DNA from: Actinomycetes bacterium
GTDB lineage: Bacteria; Actinomycetota; Actinomycetes; Actinomycetales; Cellulomonadaceae
DNA: 12,450 nt
Assembly: GCA_023388235.1 (NCBI GenBank)
Contig: JAEWGQ010000418.1
Span: forward strand, 1 to 12,450
Direction of reading: 5' to 3'
Below the pieces are notes generated by a model. It worked only from the letters and a program-made list of their open reading frames with translations. It had not been told where the DNA came from and searched no databases. Shown here one piece after another: positions 1 through 7,203 of this stretch (the first letter of the stretch is position 1; every line of letters starts with the position of its first letter). A program made the position numbers and the translations under genes.

Positions 1-207
1 CTCGCGCGCGCGGCGCTCCGCTCCCCCGCCCCCGGGCTCGTGCTCGCGCAGGGCGACCCCGAGGACGTCGCCGCCGACCCGCGGGCGGTCGGGCTGCTGC
101 GCGACCGGCCCCTGGTCGACGGCCGCGCGGCGGCGTACGTCTGCCGGGGCTTCGTCTGCGACCGTCCCACCACGGACCCCGGCGCCCTGCGCGCGTCGCT
201 GGCCTGA
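1..207 (+). CDS. C-terminal end of a YyaL/DUF255-type thioredoxin-domain protein (5' truncated)
   Basis: Frame 1 is open from the window edge to a TGA at 205-207, giving 68 residues of the C-terminus of a larger protein. The tail contains AYVCRGFVCDRPTTDP, which matches the usual end of the YyaL / spermatogenesis-associated protein 20 family (DUF255): an AYVC segment, a second Cys six residues later, then P-x-TDP. Members are large proteins with an N-terminal thioredoxin-like domain and a six-hairpin glycosidase-like domain; their biochemical role is poorly defined. Only the last tenth or so of such a protein is visible, so the identification rests on this motif alone. The gene converges on smpB with 30 bases between the stops. 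No obvious terminator hairpin stands out in that gap. Confidence 0.65.
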   Translation, partial: LARAALRSPAPGLVLAQGDPEDVAADPRAVGLLRDRPLVDGRAAAYVCRGFVCDRPTTDPGALRASLA

Positions 208-237
208 CGCCGGGCCTCGCGCGGGCGCCGCCGCGGC

Positions 238-708
238 TCAGCGGTCGCGCTTCTCCCGCATGGCGCGCTGCGCCTCGAGGTTGTCCTGCCGCTCGCGCAG
301 CGCCTGGCGCTTGTCCCAGTCCTTCTTACCGCGCGCGAGCGCGATCTCGACCTTGGCCCGGCCGTCGAGGAAGTACAGGGCGAGGGGCACGATCGTCTGC
401 CCCTTCTCCCGGGTCTTCGACTCCAGGCGGTCGATCTCGTCGCGGTGCAGCAGCAGCTTGCGCTTGCGCCGCGGGGCGTGGTTGGTCCACGTGCCCTGCG
501 AGTACTCGGGGATGTGCACGCCCTCGAGCCACGCCTCGCCGCCGTCGATCGAGCACCAGCCGTCCACCAGCGACGCCCGGCCGGCGCGGAGCGCCTTCAC
601 CTCGGTGCCGGTGAGCACGACCCCCGCCTCGAAGACGTCCTCGATCGTGTAGTCGTGGCGCGCCTTGCGGTTGGACGCCACCAGCGACCGTCCGGTCTGC
701 TTGGCCAT
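238..708 (-). CDS. smpB: SsrA-binding protein SmpB
   Basis: A 156-residue protein of normal SmpB length. SmpB binds tmRNA (SsrA) and guides it into the A site of stalled ribosomes, so that the nascent chain is tagged for proteolysis and the ribosome is released. Family features visible are NRKARHDY near residue 13, the F-x-AG-x-x-L-x-GTEVK-x-LR block at 26-41, [10 protein letters not shown] at 65-74, the basic [12 protein letters not shown] segment and a basic C-terminal tail rich in K/R that in known SmpB enters the mRNA channel. The reading frame extends 50 codons upstream, but that part looks non-coding. The ATG at 708-706 is preceded by AGGAGGA at 722-716 with a 7-base spacer, which fixes the start. 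It is the last gene of the prfB-ftsE-ftsX-M23-smpB cluster. No ssrA gene is evident in the window. Confidence 0.97.
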   Translation of the reverse strand: MAKQTGRSLVASNRKARHDYTIEDVFEAGVVLTGTEVKALRAGRASLVDGWCSIDGGEAWLEGVHIPEYSQGTWTNHAPRRKRKLLLHRDEIDRLESKTREKGQTIVPLALYFLDGRAKVEIALARGKKDWDKRQALRERQDNLEAQRAMREKRDR

Positions 709-715
709 GGCCGCG

Positions 716-722
716 TCCTCCT
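716..722 (-). promoter_or_regulatory. Strong Shine-Dalgarno of smpB
   Basis: The minus strand reads AGGAGGA seven bases before the smpB ATG. It decides in favour of this start over the longer upstream open frame, and contrasts with the SD-less starts of galM, the response regulator and the ABC ATPase in this window. Confidence 0.85.
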
Positions 723-749
723 GGTTCTCGTGCGTGCGGGCGACGCAGC

Positions 750-755
750 AGCCTA
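750..755 (-). promoter_or_regulatory. Possible -10 box of an smpB promoter
   Basis: The 80-base gap between the M23 stop and smpB contains TAGGCT on the minus strand, fitting the actinobacterial TANNNT -10 pattern. It would start a transcript about 35 bases upstream of the smpB ATG. No convincing -35 hexamer is seen 16-18 bases upstream, so smpB may also be read through from the ftsEX operon. Confidence 0.3.
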
Positions 756-788
756 TCCGGCGCGCCGGAGCACGCCCAGCGGATTCCG

Positions 789-2111
789 CTACAGGCCGAG
801 CAGCGGGCGCGGGTTCACCGTGGCGCCGTTGACGTACACCTCGAAGTGCAGGTGGCACGCGGCGGACGTGCCGGTGTTACCGGAGTAGCCGAGCAGCTGC
901 CCGCGGGACACCGCCTGCCCCGCGCCGACCACGAAGCTCGTCATGTGGTTGTAGGACGACATCAGCGAGTTCCCGTTGACGAAGCCGTGGTCCACCATCA
1001 CCTGGTTGCCGACGCCGTTGCGCCACTTCGCCCACTGCACGGTGCCCTCCTTGGCCGCGTAGATCGGCGTGCCGCAGTAGGTGCGCAGGTCGATCCCGGC
1101 GTGCAGGCGGTAGTACCCGAGGATCGGGTGCAGGCGCATCCCGTACTCGCTCGTGACGTAGATCGGGTTGATGGACGTCGGGTTGCCGAACAGGGCGCCG
1201 CTGACGGACCCGCTCGGCTTCGGCGGCGCCTGGCCGGCGGCGGCGGCCCGGGCGCGCTGCTCGGCCGCGATCTGCTCGATCTGGGACCGGATCGCGGCGG
1301 CCTCCGCGTCGATCGAGTCGACCTCCGCCTGCGCCGCGGCCTTCTGGCTCTCGAGCGCCGCCTTCTTGGCGGTCTGCTCGGCGATGAGCTCCTCGACCTC
1401 CGCCTTGCGCTCGGCGGCCGCCTGCCGGGCCTGCTCGGCCTCCGCGACCTTCGCGTCCGCGTCCGCCTTGAGCTGCGTGATGCGCTCGCGCACGGCCGTG
1501 AGCCGGGCCTGGGCGTTCTCGTTGTCGGCCTTGATCGTCGCGAGCTCGTCGAGCACCTTCTCCTGCGCGCGCTGCGCGGCGGTCGCCAGGCCGTACTGCT
1601 CGGTGAACTCCTCGACGGTCTGCGCCCCCACGACCAGGTCGAGGCTCGTCAGGCCCGGGCCGCCCTGGTACGCCTGGCGCGCCATCTGCCCGATCTGGCC
1701 GCGGATCTCGGCGGCCCGGGCGGCGTCGGCGTCGATCGACGTCGCGATCGTCGACTCCTGGTCCTGCGCGTCCTGCAGCCGGGCCGCGATCAGCGCCGCC
1801 TCGCGCTCGAACCCGGCGAGCGCCGCCTCCGCGTCGGCGAGCGCCTGCTGCGCGCCCGGCAGCTGCTGCTCGACGGCCAGGAGCTCCTGCGCGGTCTGCT
1901 GGAACTGGTCGCTCAGGCCCTCGAGCGCCGCCTCGGCGTCCGCCCGCTGCTGCTCCTTGGCCTGCTGCTGCTGCTGCAGGGCGGACTTGCGGTCGTCCAG
2001 GTCGTCGCCGGACGCCGAGCCCGCCGCGGTGACGCCGACGAGCAGGGCCAGCACGGCCGAGACGGAGCCGGCGAGCAGGCGCAGGCGGCGGGGACGGGTC
2101 GGCGCGCTCAT
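789..2111 (-). CDS. Secreted coiled-coil M23 (LytM-type) peptidoglycan endopeptidase, likely FtsEX-activated
   Basis: A 440-residue exported wall hydrolase. Residues 1-34 form a signal peptide: a basic RPRRLRLL stretch, a hydrophobic core, then an Ala/Ser/Gly-rich cleavage region. Residues about 36-290 are a long Ala/Gln/Glu coiled coil. Inside it, around 143-180, sits RQAYQGG...[18 protein letters not shown], resembling the hinge-like helical element of the PcsB/EnvC/CwlO coiled-coil domain that contacts FtsX. After a Pro/Ser linker the M23 domain spans about 310-440. Its zinc and catalytic residues look intact: H337 and D341 (HAGID), H389 (YNHM), H420 and H422 (HLHFE). The enzyme is therefore expected to cut peptide cross-links itself, unlike E. 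coli EnvC, which only activates amidases. Its ATG lies one base after the ftsX TGA, with GAAGG six bases upstream, so the two are translationally coupled. The role as the FtsEX effector is inferred from coupling and domain layout. Confidence 0.93.
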   Translation of the reverse strand: MSAPTRPRRLRLLAGSVSAVLALLVGVTAAGSASGDDLDDRKSALQQQQQAKEQQRADAEAALEGLSDQFQQTAQELLAVEQQLPGAQQALADAEAALAGFEREAALIAARLQDAQDQESTIATSIDADAARAAEIRGQIGQMARQAYQGGPGLTSLDLVVGAQTVEEFTEQYGLATAAQRAQEKVLDELATIKADNENAQARLTAVRERITQLKADADAKVAEAEQARQAAAERKAEVEELIAEQTAKKAALESQKAAAQAEVDSIDAEAAAIRSQIEQIAAEQRARAAAAGQAPPKPSGSVSGALFGNPTSINPIYVTSEYGMRLHPILGYYRLHAGIDLRTYCGTPIYAAKEGTVQWAKWRNGVGNQVMVDHGFVNGNSLMSSYNHMTSFVVGAGQAVSRGQLLGYSGNTGTSAACHLHFEVYVNGATVNPRPLLGL

Positions 2112-2112
2112 C

Positions 2113-3030
2113 TCAGACCTTCGTGTAGCGGCTCAGGGTCACCAGCGACGAGATCGCGGCGAGCAGGATGGCGGCGGCCACGAGGAACGGCGCGATCTGC
2201 CAGACCTCGTTGGTCGTGACGAACGGGATCCACGCGATCTGCCCGCCGAGCCAGTCGGCGACGAGGTACCGGACGCCGGCCCACAGCCCGGCCACGGACA
2301 GCGCGGCGCCGACGGTCGCGGCGATGGCGCCCTCGAGCATGAACGGCAGCTGGATGAACAGGTTCGACGCGCCGACCATCCGCATGATGCCGGTCTCCCG
2401 GCGCCGGCTCATCGCGGACAGCCGGATGGTGGTCGTGATGAGCAGCACCGCGGCGAGCAGCATGACGCCCGCGAGGCCGACGGACAGCAGCGTGGCGCTG
2501 TTGAGGACGCGGAACAGGGTGTTGTAGAGCTCGCGCTGGTCCGCGACGCGCTCGACGCCCTGGCGGCCCTGCAGCACGTCGGCGACGACCTCGAACTTCT
2601 CCGGGTCGGTCAGCTTGATCCGCAGGGACTCGTTCATGTCGTCCACGGTGGTGACCTGCGCCCAGAACTGGCCCTCGAACTGCCGCTGGAACGTCTCGAA
2701 CGCCTGCTCCTTCGACTCCTCGAAGGTCTTCGCGATGTACGGCTTCACGTCGGGCGCCTCGAGGGCGTCCATGATCGCCTGCTTCTGCTCGTCGGTGACC
2801 TCGCCGCCCGCGCAGGTGGGCTCGGGCGACGTGCCCGCCGGGCAGAGGTAGACCGCGACCTCGACCTTGTCGTACCAGTCGTCCTTCATCTTGCTGATCT
2901 GCATCTGCAGCAGCGCGGCGGACCCGACGAAGGTGAGGGACACGAAGGTCACGAGGATGACCGACACGGTCATCGACAGGTTCCGGCGCAGGCCGATCCC
3001 GATCTCGGAGAGGATGAACTGCAGTCGCAC
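2113..3030 (-). CDS. ftsX: Cell division protein FtsX (ABC-type permease subunit)
   Basis: A 305-residue FtsX. With FtsE it forms a membrane complex that uses ATP to control wall hydrolases at the septum rather than to transport a solute. Four membrane segments are visible at about 20-42, 180-202, 226-256 and 279-300. Between the first two is an extracytoplasmic domain (about 43-178), the part known to bind coiled-coil hydrolase partners. That loop has two cysteines, C63 and C73, bracketing an insertion-like CPAGTSPEPTC that could form a disulfide. The cytosolic RRETGIMRMVGAS stretch at 210-222, typical of FtsX/MacB permeases, precedes TM3. The start is GTG at 3030-3028, preceded by GGGAGGGGG. 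The gene begins 13 bases after ftsE ends and stops one base before the M23 gene, so the three look like one transcription unit. Confidence 0.97.
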   Translation of the reverse strand: MRLQFILSEIGIGLRRNLSMTVSVILVTFVSLTFVGSAALLQMQISKMKDDWYDKVEVAVYLCPAGTSPEPTCAGGEVTDEQKQAIMDALEAPDVKPYIAKTFEESKEQAFETFQRQFEGQFWAQVTTVDDMNESLRIKLTDPEKFEVVADVLQGRQGVERVADQRELYNTLFRVLNSATLLSVGLAGVMLLAAVLLITTTIRLSAMSRRRETGIMRMVGASNLFIQLPFMLEGAIAATVGAALSVAGLWAGVRYLVADWLGGQIAWIPFVTTNEVWQIAPFLVAAAILLAAISSLVTLSRYTKV

Positions 3031-3043
3031 GTCGCCCCCTCCC

Positions 3044-3733
3044 TCAGCGGTCCGAGCCGTACACGCCGCGGGACTGGTCGCGGACCAGCTCGCCGCCGGA
3101 CAGCTCGATGACCCGCTTGCGCATCTGGTCCACGATCTCGTCGTCGTGGGTCGCCATGACGACGGTGGTCCCGGTGCGGTTGATCCGGTCGAGCAGGCGC
3201 ATGATCCCCAGGGAGGTCGTCGGGTCGAGGTTGCCGGTGGGCTCGTCCGCGAGCAGGATCGACGGCCGGTTCACGAACGCGCGGGCGATCGCGACGCGCT
3301 GCTGCTCACCGCCGGACAGCTCGTGCGGGCGGCGCTTCTCCTTGCCGGCGAGGCCGACCATCTCGAGCACGTCCGGGACGGTCGACAGGATGTGGTGCCG
3401 CGGCTTGCCGATCACCTGCAGCGCGAACGCCACGTTCTCGAACACCGTCTTGTTGTGCAGCAGGCGGAAGTCCTGGAACACCGCGCCGATCTGCCGGCGC
3501 AGGTGCGGCACCTTCCACGACGACAGGGTCGTCATGTCCTTGCCCGCGACGAAGACCCGCCCGGCGGTCGGCCGCTCCTCGCGCAGCACCAGCCGCAGGA
3601 AGGTGGACTTCCCGGAGCCGGACGCCCCGACGAGGAACACGAACTCGCCGCGCTCGACGTCCAGGGAGATCTGGTCCAGCGCGGGGCGGGCGCCGCGCGC
3701 GTAGACCTTGGTGACGTTCTCGAATCTGATCAC
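3044..3733 (-). CDS. ftsE: Cell division ATP-binding protein FtsE
   Basis: A 229-residue ABC ATPase, the cytosolic motor paired with FtsX. All nucleotide-binding elements are present: Walker [10 protein letters not shown] (36-44), Q-loop Q87, signature LSGGEQQR (139-146), Walker B ILLADEP (159-165) with the D-loop NLD, and H-loop ATHD (H196). The N-terminus [14 protein letters not shown] is typical FtsE and supports the GTG start at 3733-3731. No clear Shine-Dalgarno precedes that codon, and no -10 box lies close enough for a leaderless start, so initiation may be weak or need other signals. A candidate promoter with a -10 box at 3799-3794 and direct repeats is described separately. The gene lies 219 bases downstream of prfB. 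The prfB-ftsE-ftsX-smpB order is common in actinobacteria. Confidence 0.98.
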   Translation of the reverse strand: MIRFENVTKVYARGARPALDQISLDVERGEFVFLVGASGSGKSTFLRLVLREERPTAGRVFVAGKDMTTLSSWKVPHLRRQIGAVFQDFRLLHNKTVFENVAFALQVIGKPRHHILSTVPDVLEMVGLAGKEKRRPHELSGGEQQRVAIARAFVNRPSILLADEPTGNLDPTTSLGIMRLLDRINRTGTTVVMATHDDEIVDQMRKRVIELSGGELVRDQSRGVYGSDR

Positions 3734-3793
3734 AGGCGAAGGCGGCCAGTGCTGGGGGACGGGAGGGGGTGGTGCTCGGACCTGGCCGCGTCG

Positions 3794-3829
3794 AGCGTAG
3801 GCAGCGCCTCACCGTGACCCGTCCGTGAC
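3794..3829 (-). promoter_or_regulatory. Candidate ftsE promoter with GTCACGG direct repeats
   Basis: On the minus strand TACGCT (3799-3794) fits the TANNNT -10 pattern and would place transcription start near 3787, about 54 bases upstream of ftsE. Two identical heptamers, GTCACGG at 3829-3823 and 3818-3812, lie in direct orientation with an 11-bp period. They straddle the expected -35 position, where the hexamer itself (ACGGGT) is poor. A weak -35 with phased repeats suggests a site for a dimeric activator or repressor, for example an OmpR-family regulator. Confidence 0.45.
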
Positions 3830-3926
3830 ACGCCGGGCCGGTGCCTGTGAGAACCGGCCGCACGCGGCAGCCCTGTCCGGATCGCCCGGTTTCGCCCCGG
3901 TTCCCCGCCGGGCTCCCCGGGGCGGG

Positions 3927-3944
3927 GCGCGCGGGGCCGCGCGC
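3927..3944 (-). terminator. GC-rich hairpin after prfB, possible terminator
   Basis: Just past the prfB stop the sequence can form a 7-bp stem (3927-3933 with 3938-3944) around a 4-base loop. A second 7-bp stem, CCCCGCC (3903-3909) with GGCGGGG (3921-3927), lies further downstream in the prfB direction and shares one base with it. Neither has a U-tract, which is usual in such GC-rich genomes. The remainder of the 219-base prfB-ftsE gap holds only the candidate ftsE promoter. Confidence 0.4.
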
Positions 3945-3952
3945 GGTGCGGG

Positions 3953-5062
3953 TCAGTCCTGGGCGGACCGGCGCCAGCGGATGCCGGCCTCGATGAAGCC
4001 GTCGATGTCGCCGTCGAACACGCCCGAGGTGTTGCCGACCTCGTGCTCGGTGCGCAGGTCCTTCACCATCTGGTATGGGTGCAGGACGTACGAGCGCATC
4101 TGGTCGCCCCACGACGCCTTGATGTCGCCGGCGAGCTCCTTCTTCTTCGCGTCCTCCTCGGCCTTGCGGACCAGGAGCAGGCGGGACTGGAGCACGCGCA
4201 GCGCGGCGGCGCGGTTCTGGATCTGCGACTTCTCGTTCTGCATCGACACGACGATGCCGGTCGGGATGTGCGTCATCCGGACCGCGGAGTCCGTCGTGTT
4301 GACCGACTGCCCGCCGGGGCCCGAGGAGCGGAACACGTCCACCTTGATCTCGGACTCCGGGATCTCGATGTTGTCGTCGCTCTGCTCGATGAGCGGGATG
4401 ACCTCGACCGCCGCGAACGACGTCTGCCGACGGCCCTGGTTGTCGAACGGCGAGATGCGCACCAGGCGGTGCGTGCCGGCCTCCACCGACAGGTGCCCGA
4501 ACGCGTAGGGCGCCTTGACCTCGAACGTCGCGGACTTCAGCCCGGCCTCCTCCGCGTACGAGGTGTCGAGCACCGTCGTCGGGTAGCCGTGCCGCTCGGC
4601 CCAGCGCAGGTACATGCGCATGAGCATCTCGGCGAAGTCCGCCGCGTCGACGCCGCCGGCGCCCGCGCGGATCGTCACGACCGCCTCGCGCTGGTCGTAC
4701 TCGCCGTTGAGCAGCGTGCGGACCTCGAGCTCGCCGAGGTCCTTGCGGATCGAGACGAGCTCCGCCTCCGCCTCCGCGAGGGTGTCGGCGTCGTCCTCCT
4801 CCGCGGCCATCTCGACCAGCGTCTCGAGGTCCTCGATCCGCCCGCCGAGCTTGTCGACGCGGTCGAGCTCGGACTGCGCGGCGCTCAGCGCGCTGGTGAT
4901 CTTCTGCGCGGCCTCCGGGTCGTCCCAGAGGTCGGGCGCGGAGGCCTGCTCGGAGAGGTCGGCGATCTTCGCCCGCAGGGCCGTGGGGTCGGACACCGCC
5001 TGGATCGACTGCAGGGTGCTGCGCAGGTCGCGGATCTCGGCGGGGAAGTCGGTGGCTGCCAC
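3953..5062 (-). CDS. prfB: Peptide chain release factor 2 (RF2)
   Basis: A 369-residue class-I release factor. The SPF tripeptide at 204-206, within [14 protein letters not shown], is the RF2 anticodon-mimic that reads UGA and UAA. GGQ at 250-252, within [10 protein letters not shown], is the peptidyl-tRNA hydrolysis motif. The acidic helical N-terminal domain covers about 1-115. The frame is continuous: there is no internal UGA or +1 frameshift site in the first 30 codons, unlike the E. coli gene, so autoregulation by frameshifting is absent. I place the start at the GTG at 5062-5060 (giving [11 protein letters not shown]). Upstream frame content does not look like protein and no SD is present. 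A -10-like TAGCCT lies at 5076-5071, consistent with a very short leader. The gene is divergent from galM, with 75 bases between the starts. Confidence 0.96.
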   Translation of the reverse strand: MAATDFPAEIRDLRSTLQSIQAVSDPTALRAKIADLSEQASAPDLWDDPEAAQKITSALSAAQSELDRVDKLGGRIEDLETLVEMAAEEDDADTLAEAEAELVSIRKDLGELEVRTLLNGEYDQREAVVTIRAGAGGVDAADFAEMLMRMYLRWAERHGYPTTVLDTSYAEEAGLKSATFEVKAPYAFGHLSVEAGTHRLVRISPFDNQGRRQTSFAAVEVIPLIEQSDDNIEIPESEIKVDVFRSSGPGGQSVNTTDSAVRMTHIPTGIVVSMQNEKSQIQNRAAALRVLQSRLLLVRKAEEDAKKKELAGDIKASWGDQMRSYVLHPYQMVKDLRTEHEVGNTSGVFDGDIDGFIEAGIRWRRSAQD

Positions 5063-5070
5063 GACGGTCC

Positions 5071-5076
5071 AGGCTA
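5071..5076 (-). promoter_or_regulatory. -10 box of the prfB promoter (near-leaderless)
   Basis: TAGCCT on the minus strand ends eight bases before the prfB GTG. That would put transcription start about two or three bases ahead of the start codon, so the mRNA would be essentially leaderless. The absence of a Shine-Dalgarno sequence agrees. Confidence 0.5.
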
Positions 5077-5125
5077 CCGGGTGACGCGCCGCCGCACGCG
5101 CACGGGCTGCCCGCCGCCCAGCCAC

Positions 5126-5131
5126 TACGGT
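5126..5131 (+). promoter_or_regulatory. -10 box of a leaderless galM promoter
   Basis: TACGGT occupies exactly -12 to -7 relative to the G of the GTG at 5138, so transcription would begin on the start codon itself. No SD-like purine run precedes the GTG. No recognisable -35 hexamer is seen. The same geometry recurs before the response regulator and the ABC ATPase. Confidence 0.6.
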
Positions 5132-5137
5132 GTGAGC

Positions 5138-6046
5138 GTGAACACCCCAGCACCCTCCGGACGCCAGCACCACCTCGCGCACGGCGCGCACCGCGCCACG
5201 ATCGCCGAGGTCGGCGCGAGCGTGCGCACCTACTCCGTGGACGGGCGCGACGTCGTGCTGCCGTTCGCCGAGGACGCCCTCGCGCCGGCCTACTCGGGCG
5301 CCGTGCTCGCGCCGTGGCCGAACCGCCTCGGCGACGGGCAGTACACCTGGGACGGCACCGCGTACCAGGTCCCGGTCACCGAGCCGGACCGGGCGACCGC
5401 GCTGCACGGCCTGGTCGCGCACGTCCGCTTCGAGCGCGTGGCCGGCGACGACGCCTCGGTGACGCTGCGGCACGACCTGGTCCCGACGCCCGGGTACCCC
5501 TGGTCGCTGCGGATCGACGTCACCTACGCCCTGTCCGACGCGGGGCTGCGCGTGCACGTCGCCACCACGAACCTGTCCGGCACCGACGCCCCGTACGGCG
5601 TGGGCTTCCACCCGTGGCTCTCCCCCGGCGACGGCCCGGTCGACGCGTGCACGCTCCGCGTGGACGCCGCGTCCCAGGTGACGGTCGACGCGCGGCTGCT
5701 GCCCACCGGGACGCGTGCCCTGTCCGGCGCCGAGGACCGCCGCACGCCCCAGCCGCTCGCCGGCGTGGCGCTGGACGACGCGTTCGTCGACGTGACGCGC
5801 GACGCCGACGGCCTGTCGTGGATCGTCCTCACGGGCGCCGACGGGCGGTCCGCCGCGATGTGGATGGACGGCTCGATGGACACCTGGCAGGTGTGCACCG
5901 GCAACGGCATCCCGCTGATCGACCGGCGCGGCGTCGCGGCCGAGCCCATGAGCTGCATCGCGGACGCGTTCCGCACCGGCGAGCGGCTCGTCCGCCTGAC
6001 CCCGGGCGCGACGCACGAGGTCACCTGGGGCATGACGCTGGCCTGA
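5138..6046 (+). CDS. Aldose 1-epimerase family protein (galactose mutarotase-like)
   Basis: A 302-residue member of the GalM/mutarotase superfamily (COG2017), which interconverts alpha and beta anomers of aldoses in the cytosol. Motifs in order are [14 protein letters not shown] (60-73; the N-R sugar-binding turn), LHGLV with H90, [11 protein letters not shown] with H158, LDDAF near 212-216, and EPMSC with E269, which corresponds to the catalytic general base. H90 and H158 match the two histidines that bind or protonate the sugar ring oxygen. The EPM-x-C ending is typical of the actinobacterial branch whose exact sugar is uncharacterised, so I give no gene symbol. The GTG at 5138 is chosen because a -10 box ends exactly six bases before it; an in-frame GTG at 5132 overlaps that box. 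No sugar-pathway gene adjoins it, and it ends at a strong hairpin shared with the converging peptidase gene. Confidence 0.92.
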   Translation: MNTPAPSGRQHHLAHGAHRATIAEVGASVRTYSVDGRDVVLPFAEDALAPAYSGAVLAPWPNRLGDGQYTWDGTAYQVPVTEPDRATALHGLVAHVRFERVAGDDASVTLRHDLVPTPGYPWSLRIDVTYALSDAGLRVHVATTNLSGTDAPYGVGFHPWLSPGDGPVDACTLRVDAASQVTVDARLLPTGTRALSGAEDRRTPQPLAGVALDDAFVDVTRDADGLSWIVLTGADGRSAAMWMDGSMDTWQVCTGNGIPLIDRRGVAAEPMSCIADAFRTGERLVRLTPGATHEVTWGMTLA

Positions 6047-6062
6047 GCCGGCCCCCGACGCG

Positions 6063-6095
6063 CGAGGGCCCCGCCGGATCCCGGCGGGGCCCTCG
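6063..6095. terminator. Perfect 15-bp hairpin, bidirectional terminator
   Basis: CGAGGGCCCCGCCGG (6063-6077) and its exact reverse complement (6081-6095) flank a 3-base loop, ATC. The hairpin sits 17 bases after the galM stop and 37 bases beyond the M15B peptidase stop, between converging genes, so it can end both transcripts. It has no U-tract on either strand. Confidence 0.85.
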
Positions 6096-6131
6096 TCGTG
6101 CGCCCGCGCGGTGGCGCGGGACGCGCGGTCC

Positions 6132-6968
6132 TCAGTCCTCCTGGGCGAGGACGCCCTTCGTGTACTCCCAGTGCCAGCGCTCGTACGGGCCGCTGCCGCC
6201 CTGGCGCGCCCAGTCCGGGTTGTCCCAGCCGAACACCGGCGCGTTCTCGTTCAGCCACTCCCACTGCACGCCCGACGTCTGCGAGCTGCACAGGTCGACC
6301 GCGAGCCCCCAGCCGTGGTTGCTGCGGCCGGCGGGTGCGGCGAGGAAGCCCTTCTGGGCCTTCACGGCGCGCTGCTCGGCGAGCGTGCGGTAGCCGCTGG
6401 ACAGGCAGAGGTCGGTGCCGAACCGGGCGACCCACATCTCGTTCAGCTCGGCGAGCGCCTCGGCGGCGTCGGCGCGGAGCTGGGTGCCGTCCCACATGTA
6501 GCAGAGGTCGGACTGCGGGAGCTGGCCGTTCGCGCTGCCGGTGCTCGCCTCGCCGTCGCAGCCGGGCAGGATCTCGCGGTCCTCGCTGCGGCTCACGCCG
6601 ACCTCGGCGCGCACGGCGGTCGCCTGCGTGGACACGAGCGACGCGGGCGGCAGCACGACGGGGGCGATCGAGGTCAGGGCCTCGACCGTGCTCGGCAGCG
6701 TGGCGTCCGCCTCGGCGTCGGTGAACGTGTCGTCGCTGCGCGCCGGCTGCTGCGCCAGCGGGACCGCGACCGTGACGGCGGCGATCGTCAGCAGGACGCC
6801 GGCGCGGGTGCCCCAGCGGGCCAGCGGGTGCCCCGCACGGGGGGCGCTGCGCGGGGCCTGCGGCGCGGCCGGGTCGGCGACGGGCCGGGACGCGGTGCGC
6901 GCGGCCTCACGGAGCTGGCGACGGGTCGGGGAGCCGGTGGCGGCGGGCTGCTCGCTGTGCGACGCCAC
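6132..6968 (-). CDS. Membrane-anchored M15B (VanY-type) D,D-carboxypeptidase
   Basis: A 278-residue protein. After a basic, Ala/Pro-rich cytosolic tail (1-53), a single hydrophobic segment at about 54-72 anchors or exports it, followed by a linker and the peptidase domain at about 155-278. M15B motifs are SGYRT (191-195), [11 protein letters not shown] (216-226) with zinc ligands H218 and D225, and RWHWEY (264-269) with the third ligand H266 and catalytic E268. Such enzymes remove the terminal D-Ala from peptidoglycan stem peptides. Four cysteines (137, 156, 188, 227) could form disulfides outside the cell. The GTG at 6968-6966 is chosen because GGAGG precedes it by four bases, and the longer upstream frame runs through the promoter and leader. 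Nothing here links it to glycopeptide resistance: no vanHAX or vanRS neighbours are present, so a housekeeping wall-trimming role is more likely. Confidence 0.9.
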   Translation of the reverse strand: MASHSEQPAATGSPTRRQLREAARTASRPVADPAAPQAPRSAPRAGHPLARWGTRAGVLLTIAAVTVAVPLAQQPARSDDTFTDAEADATLPSTVEALTSIAPVVLPPASLVSTQATAVRAEVGVSRSEDREILPGCDGEASTGSANGQLPQSDLCYMWDGTQLRADAAEALAELNEMWVARFGTDLCLSSGYRTLAEQRAVKAQKGFLAAPAGRSNHGWGLAVDLCSSQTSGVQWEWLNENAPVFGWDNPDWARQGGSGPYERWHWEYTKGVLAQED

Positions 6969-7057
6969 GGGACCTCCGATGCAGGCGGGCGGACGAGGGG
7001 CACGCCCCACCCGAGCGGGCGCGCGGCTGCGCGGGACCTGCTGACCGGGAGGGCGAT
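6969..7057 (-). promoter_or_regulatory. Structured 5' leader of the M15B peptidase gene
   Basis: Transcription from the promoter at 7092-7064 would start near 7057 and give an 89-base leader ending in GGAGG before the GTG. A CGCGC/GCGCG hairpin with an AGCC loop lies at 7033-7020, and a GGGG/CCCC hairpin lies further downstream. It is a possible regulatory leader but matches no riboswitch class I can name. The rest of the 235-base gap (7093-7203) holds only a weak 5-bp hairpin at 7183-7198, after the CNNM gene stop. Confidence 0.35.
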
Positions 7058-7063
7058 CACGAA

Positions 7064-7092
7064 ACCATAACGGCGCGGGCGCCCGGGTCCAA
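7064..7092 (-). promoter_or_regulatory. Sigma-70-type promoter of the M15B peptidase gene
   Basis: On the minus strand TTGGAC (7092-7087) and TATGGT (7069-7064) are separated by exactly 17 bases. Both hexamers are close to the housekeeping consensus. This is the best-formed promoter in the window, and it separates the peptidase gene from the CNNM pair upstream. Confidence 0.75.
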
Positions 7093-7203
7093 CCCCCTCC
7101 GGCCGGGAACCGTGCCGGATCATCGGCGTGTCGTGCGGAATCACCCACCGGTGCGACCCGGAGGTGTGACGAAGGTCCCCCATCCGGCGCAGTCCGGAGC
7201 GGA

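Noticed and set aside
208..237. tmRNA (ssrA) gene beside smpB
   Set aside because: ssrA often neighbours smpB, but only 30 bases separate smpB from the converging gene and no tRNA-like acceptor or TPsiC arm is visible.
238..858. Longer SmpB with 50 extra N-terminal residues
   Set aside because: The extra part overlaps the 3' end of the M23 gene, is unlike SmpB, and an ideal AGGAGGA sits before the internal ATG.
4950..5062. Programmed +1 frameshift in prfB
   Set aside because: The frame is continuous from the GTG through the GGQ domain, with no in-frame UGA or CUU-UGA slip site near codon 25.
3953..6016. 687-residue minus-strand frame containing RF2
   Set aside because: Only the last 369 codons encode RF2; the rest is antisense to galM, which shows clear mutarotase motifs.
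6969..7057. c-di-AMP (ydaO/yuaA) riboswitch upstream of the M15B peptidase gene
   Set aside because: Fragments such as ATCGCC and GTCAGC recall the class, but the order is wrong, the GGGGTGAATC-like core is missing and the leader is too short.
6132..7148. VanY-type glycopeptide resistance determinant
   Set aside because: The M15B fold is shared, but no vanH/A/X or vanR/S homologue lies near it and many actinobacteria carry such enzymes as housekeeping genes.
7152..7170. A second GTCAC-type direct repeat upstream of the M15B peptidase promoter
   Set aside because: GTCACA and GTCGCA occur on the minus strand but are 13 bp apart, imperfect, and far upstream of the -35, so they do not match the ftsE arrangement.
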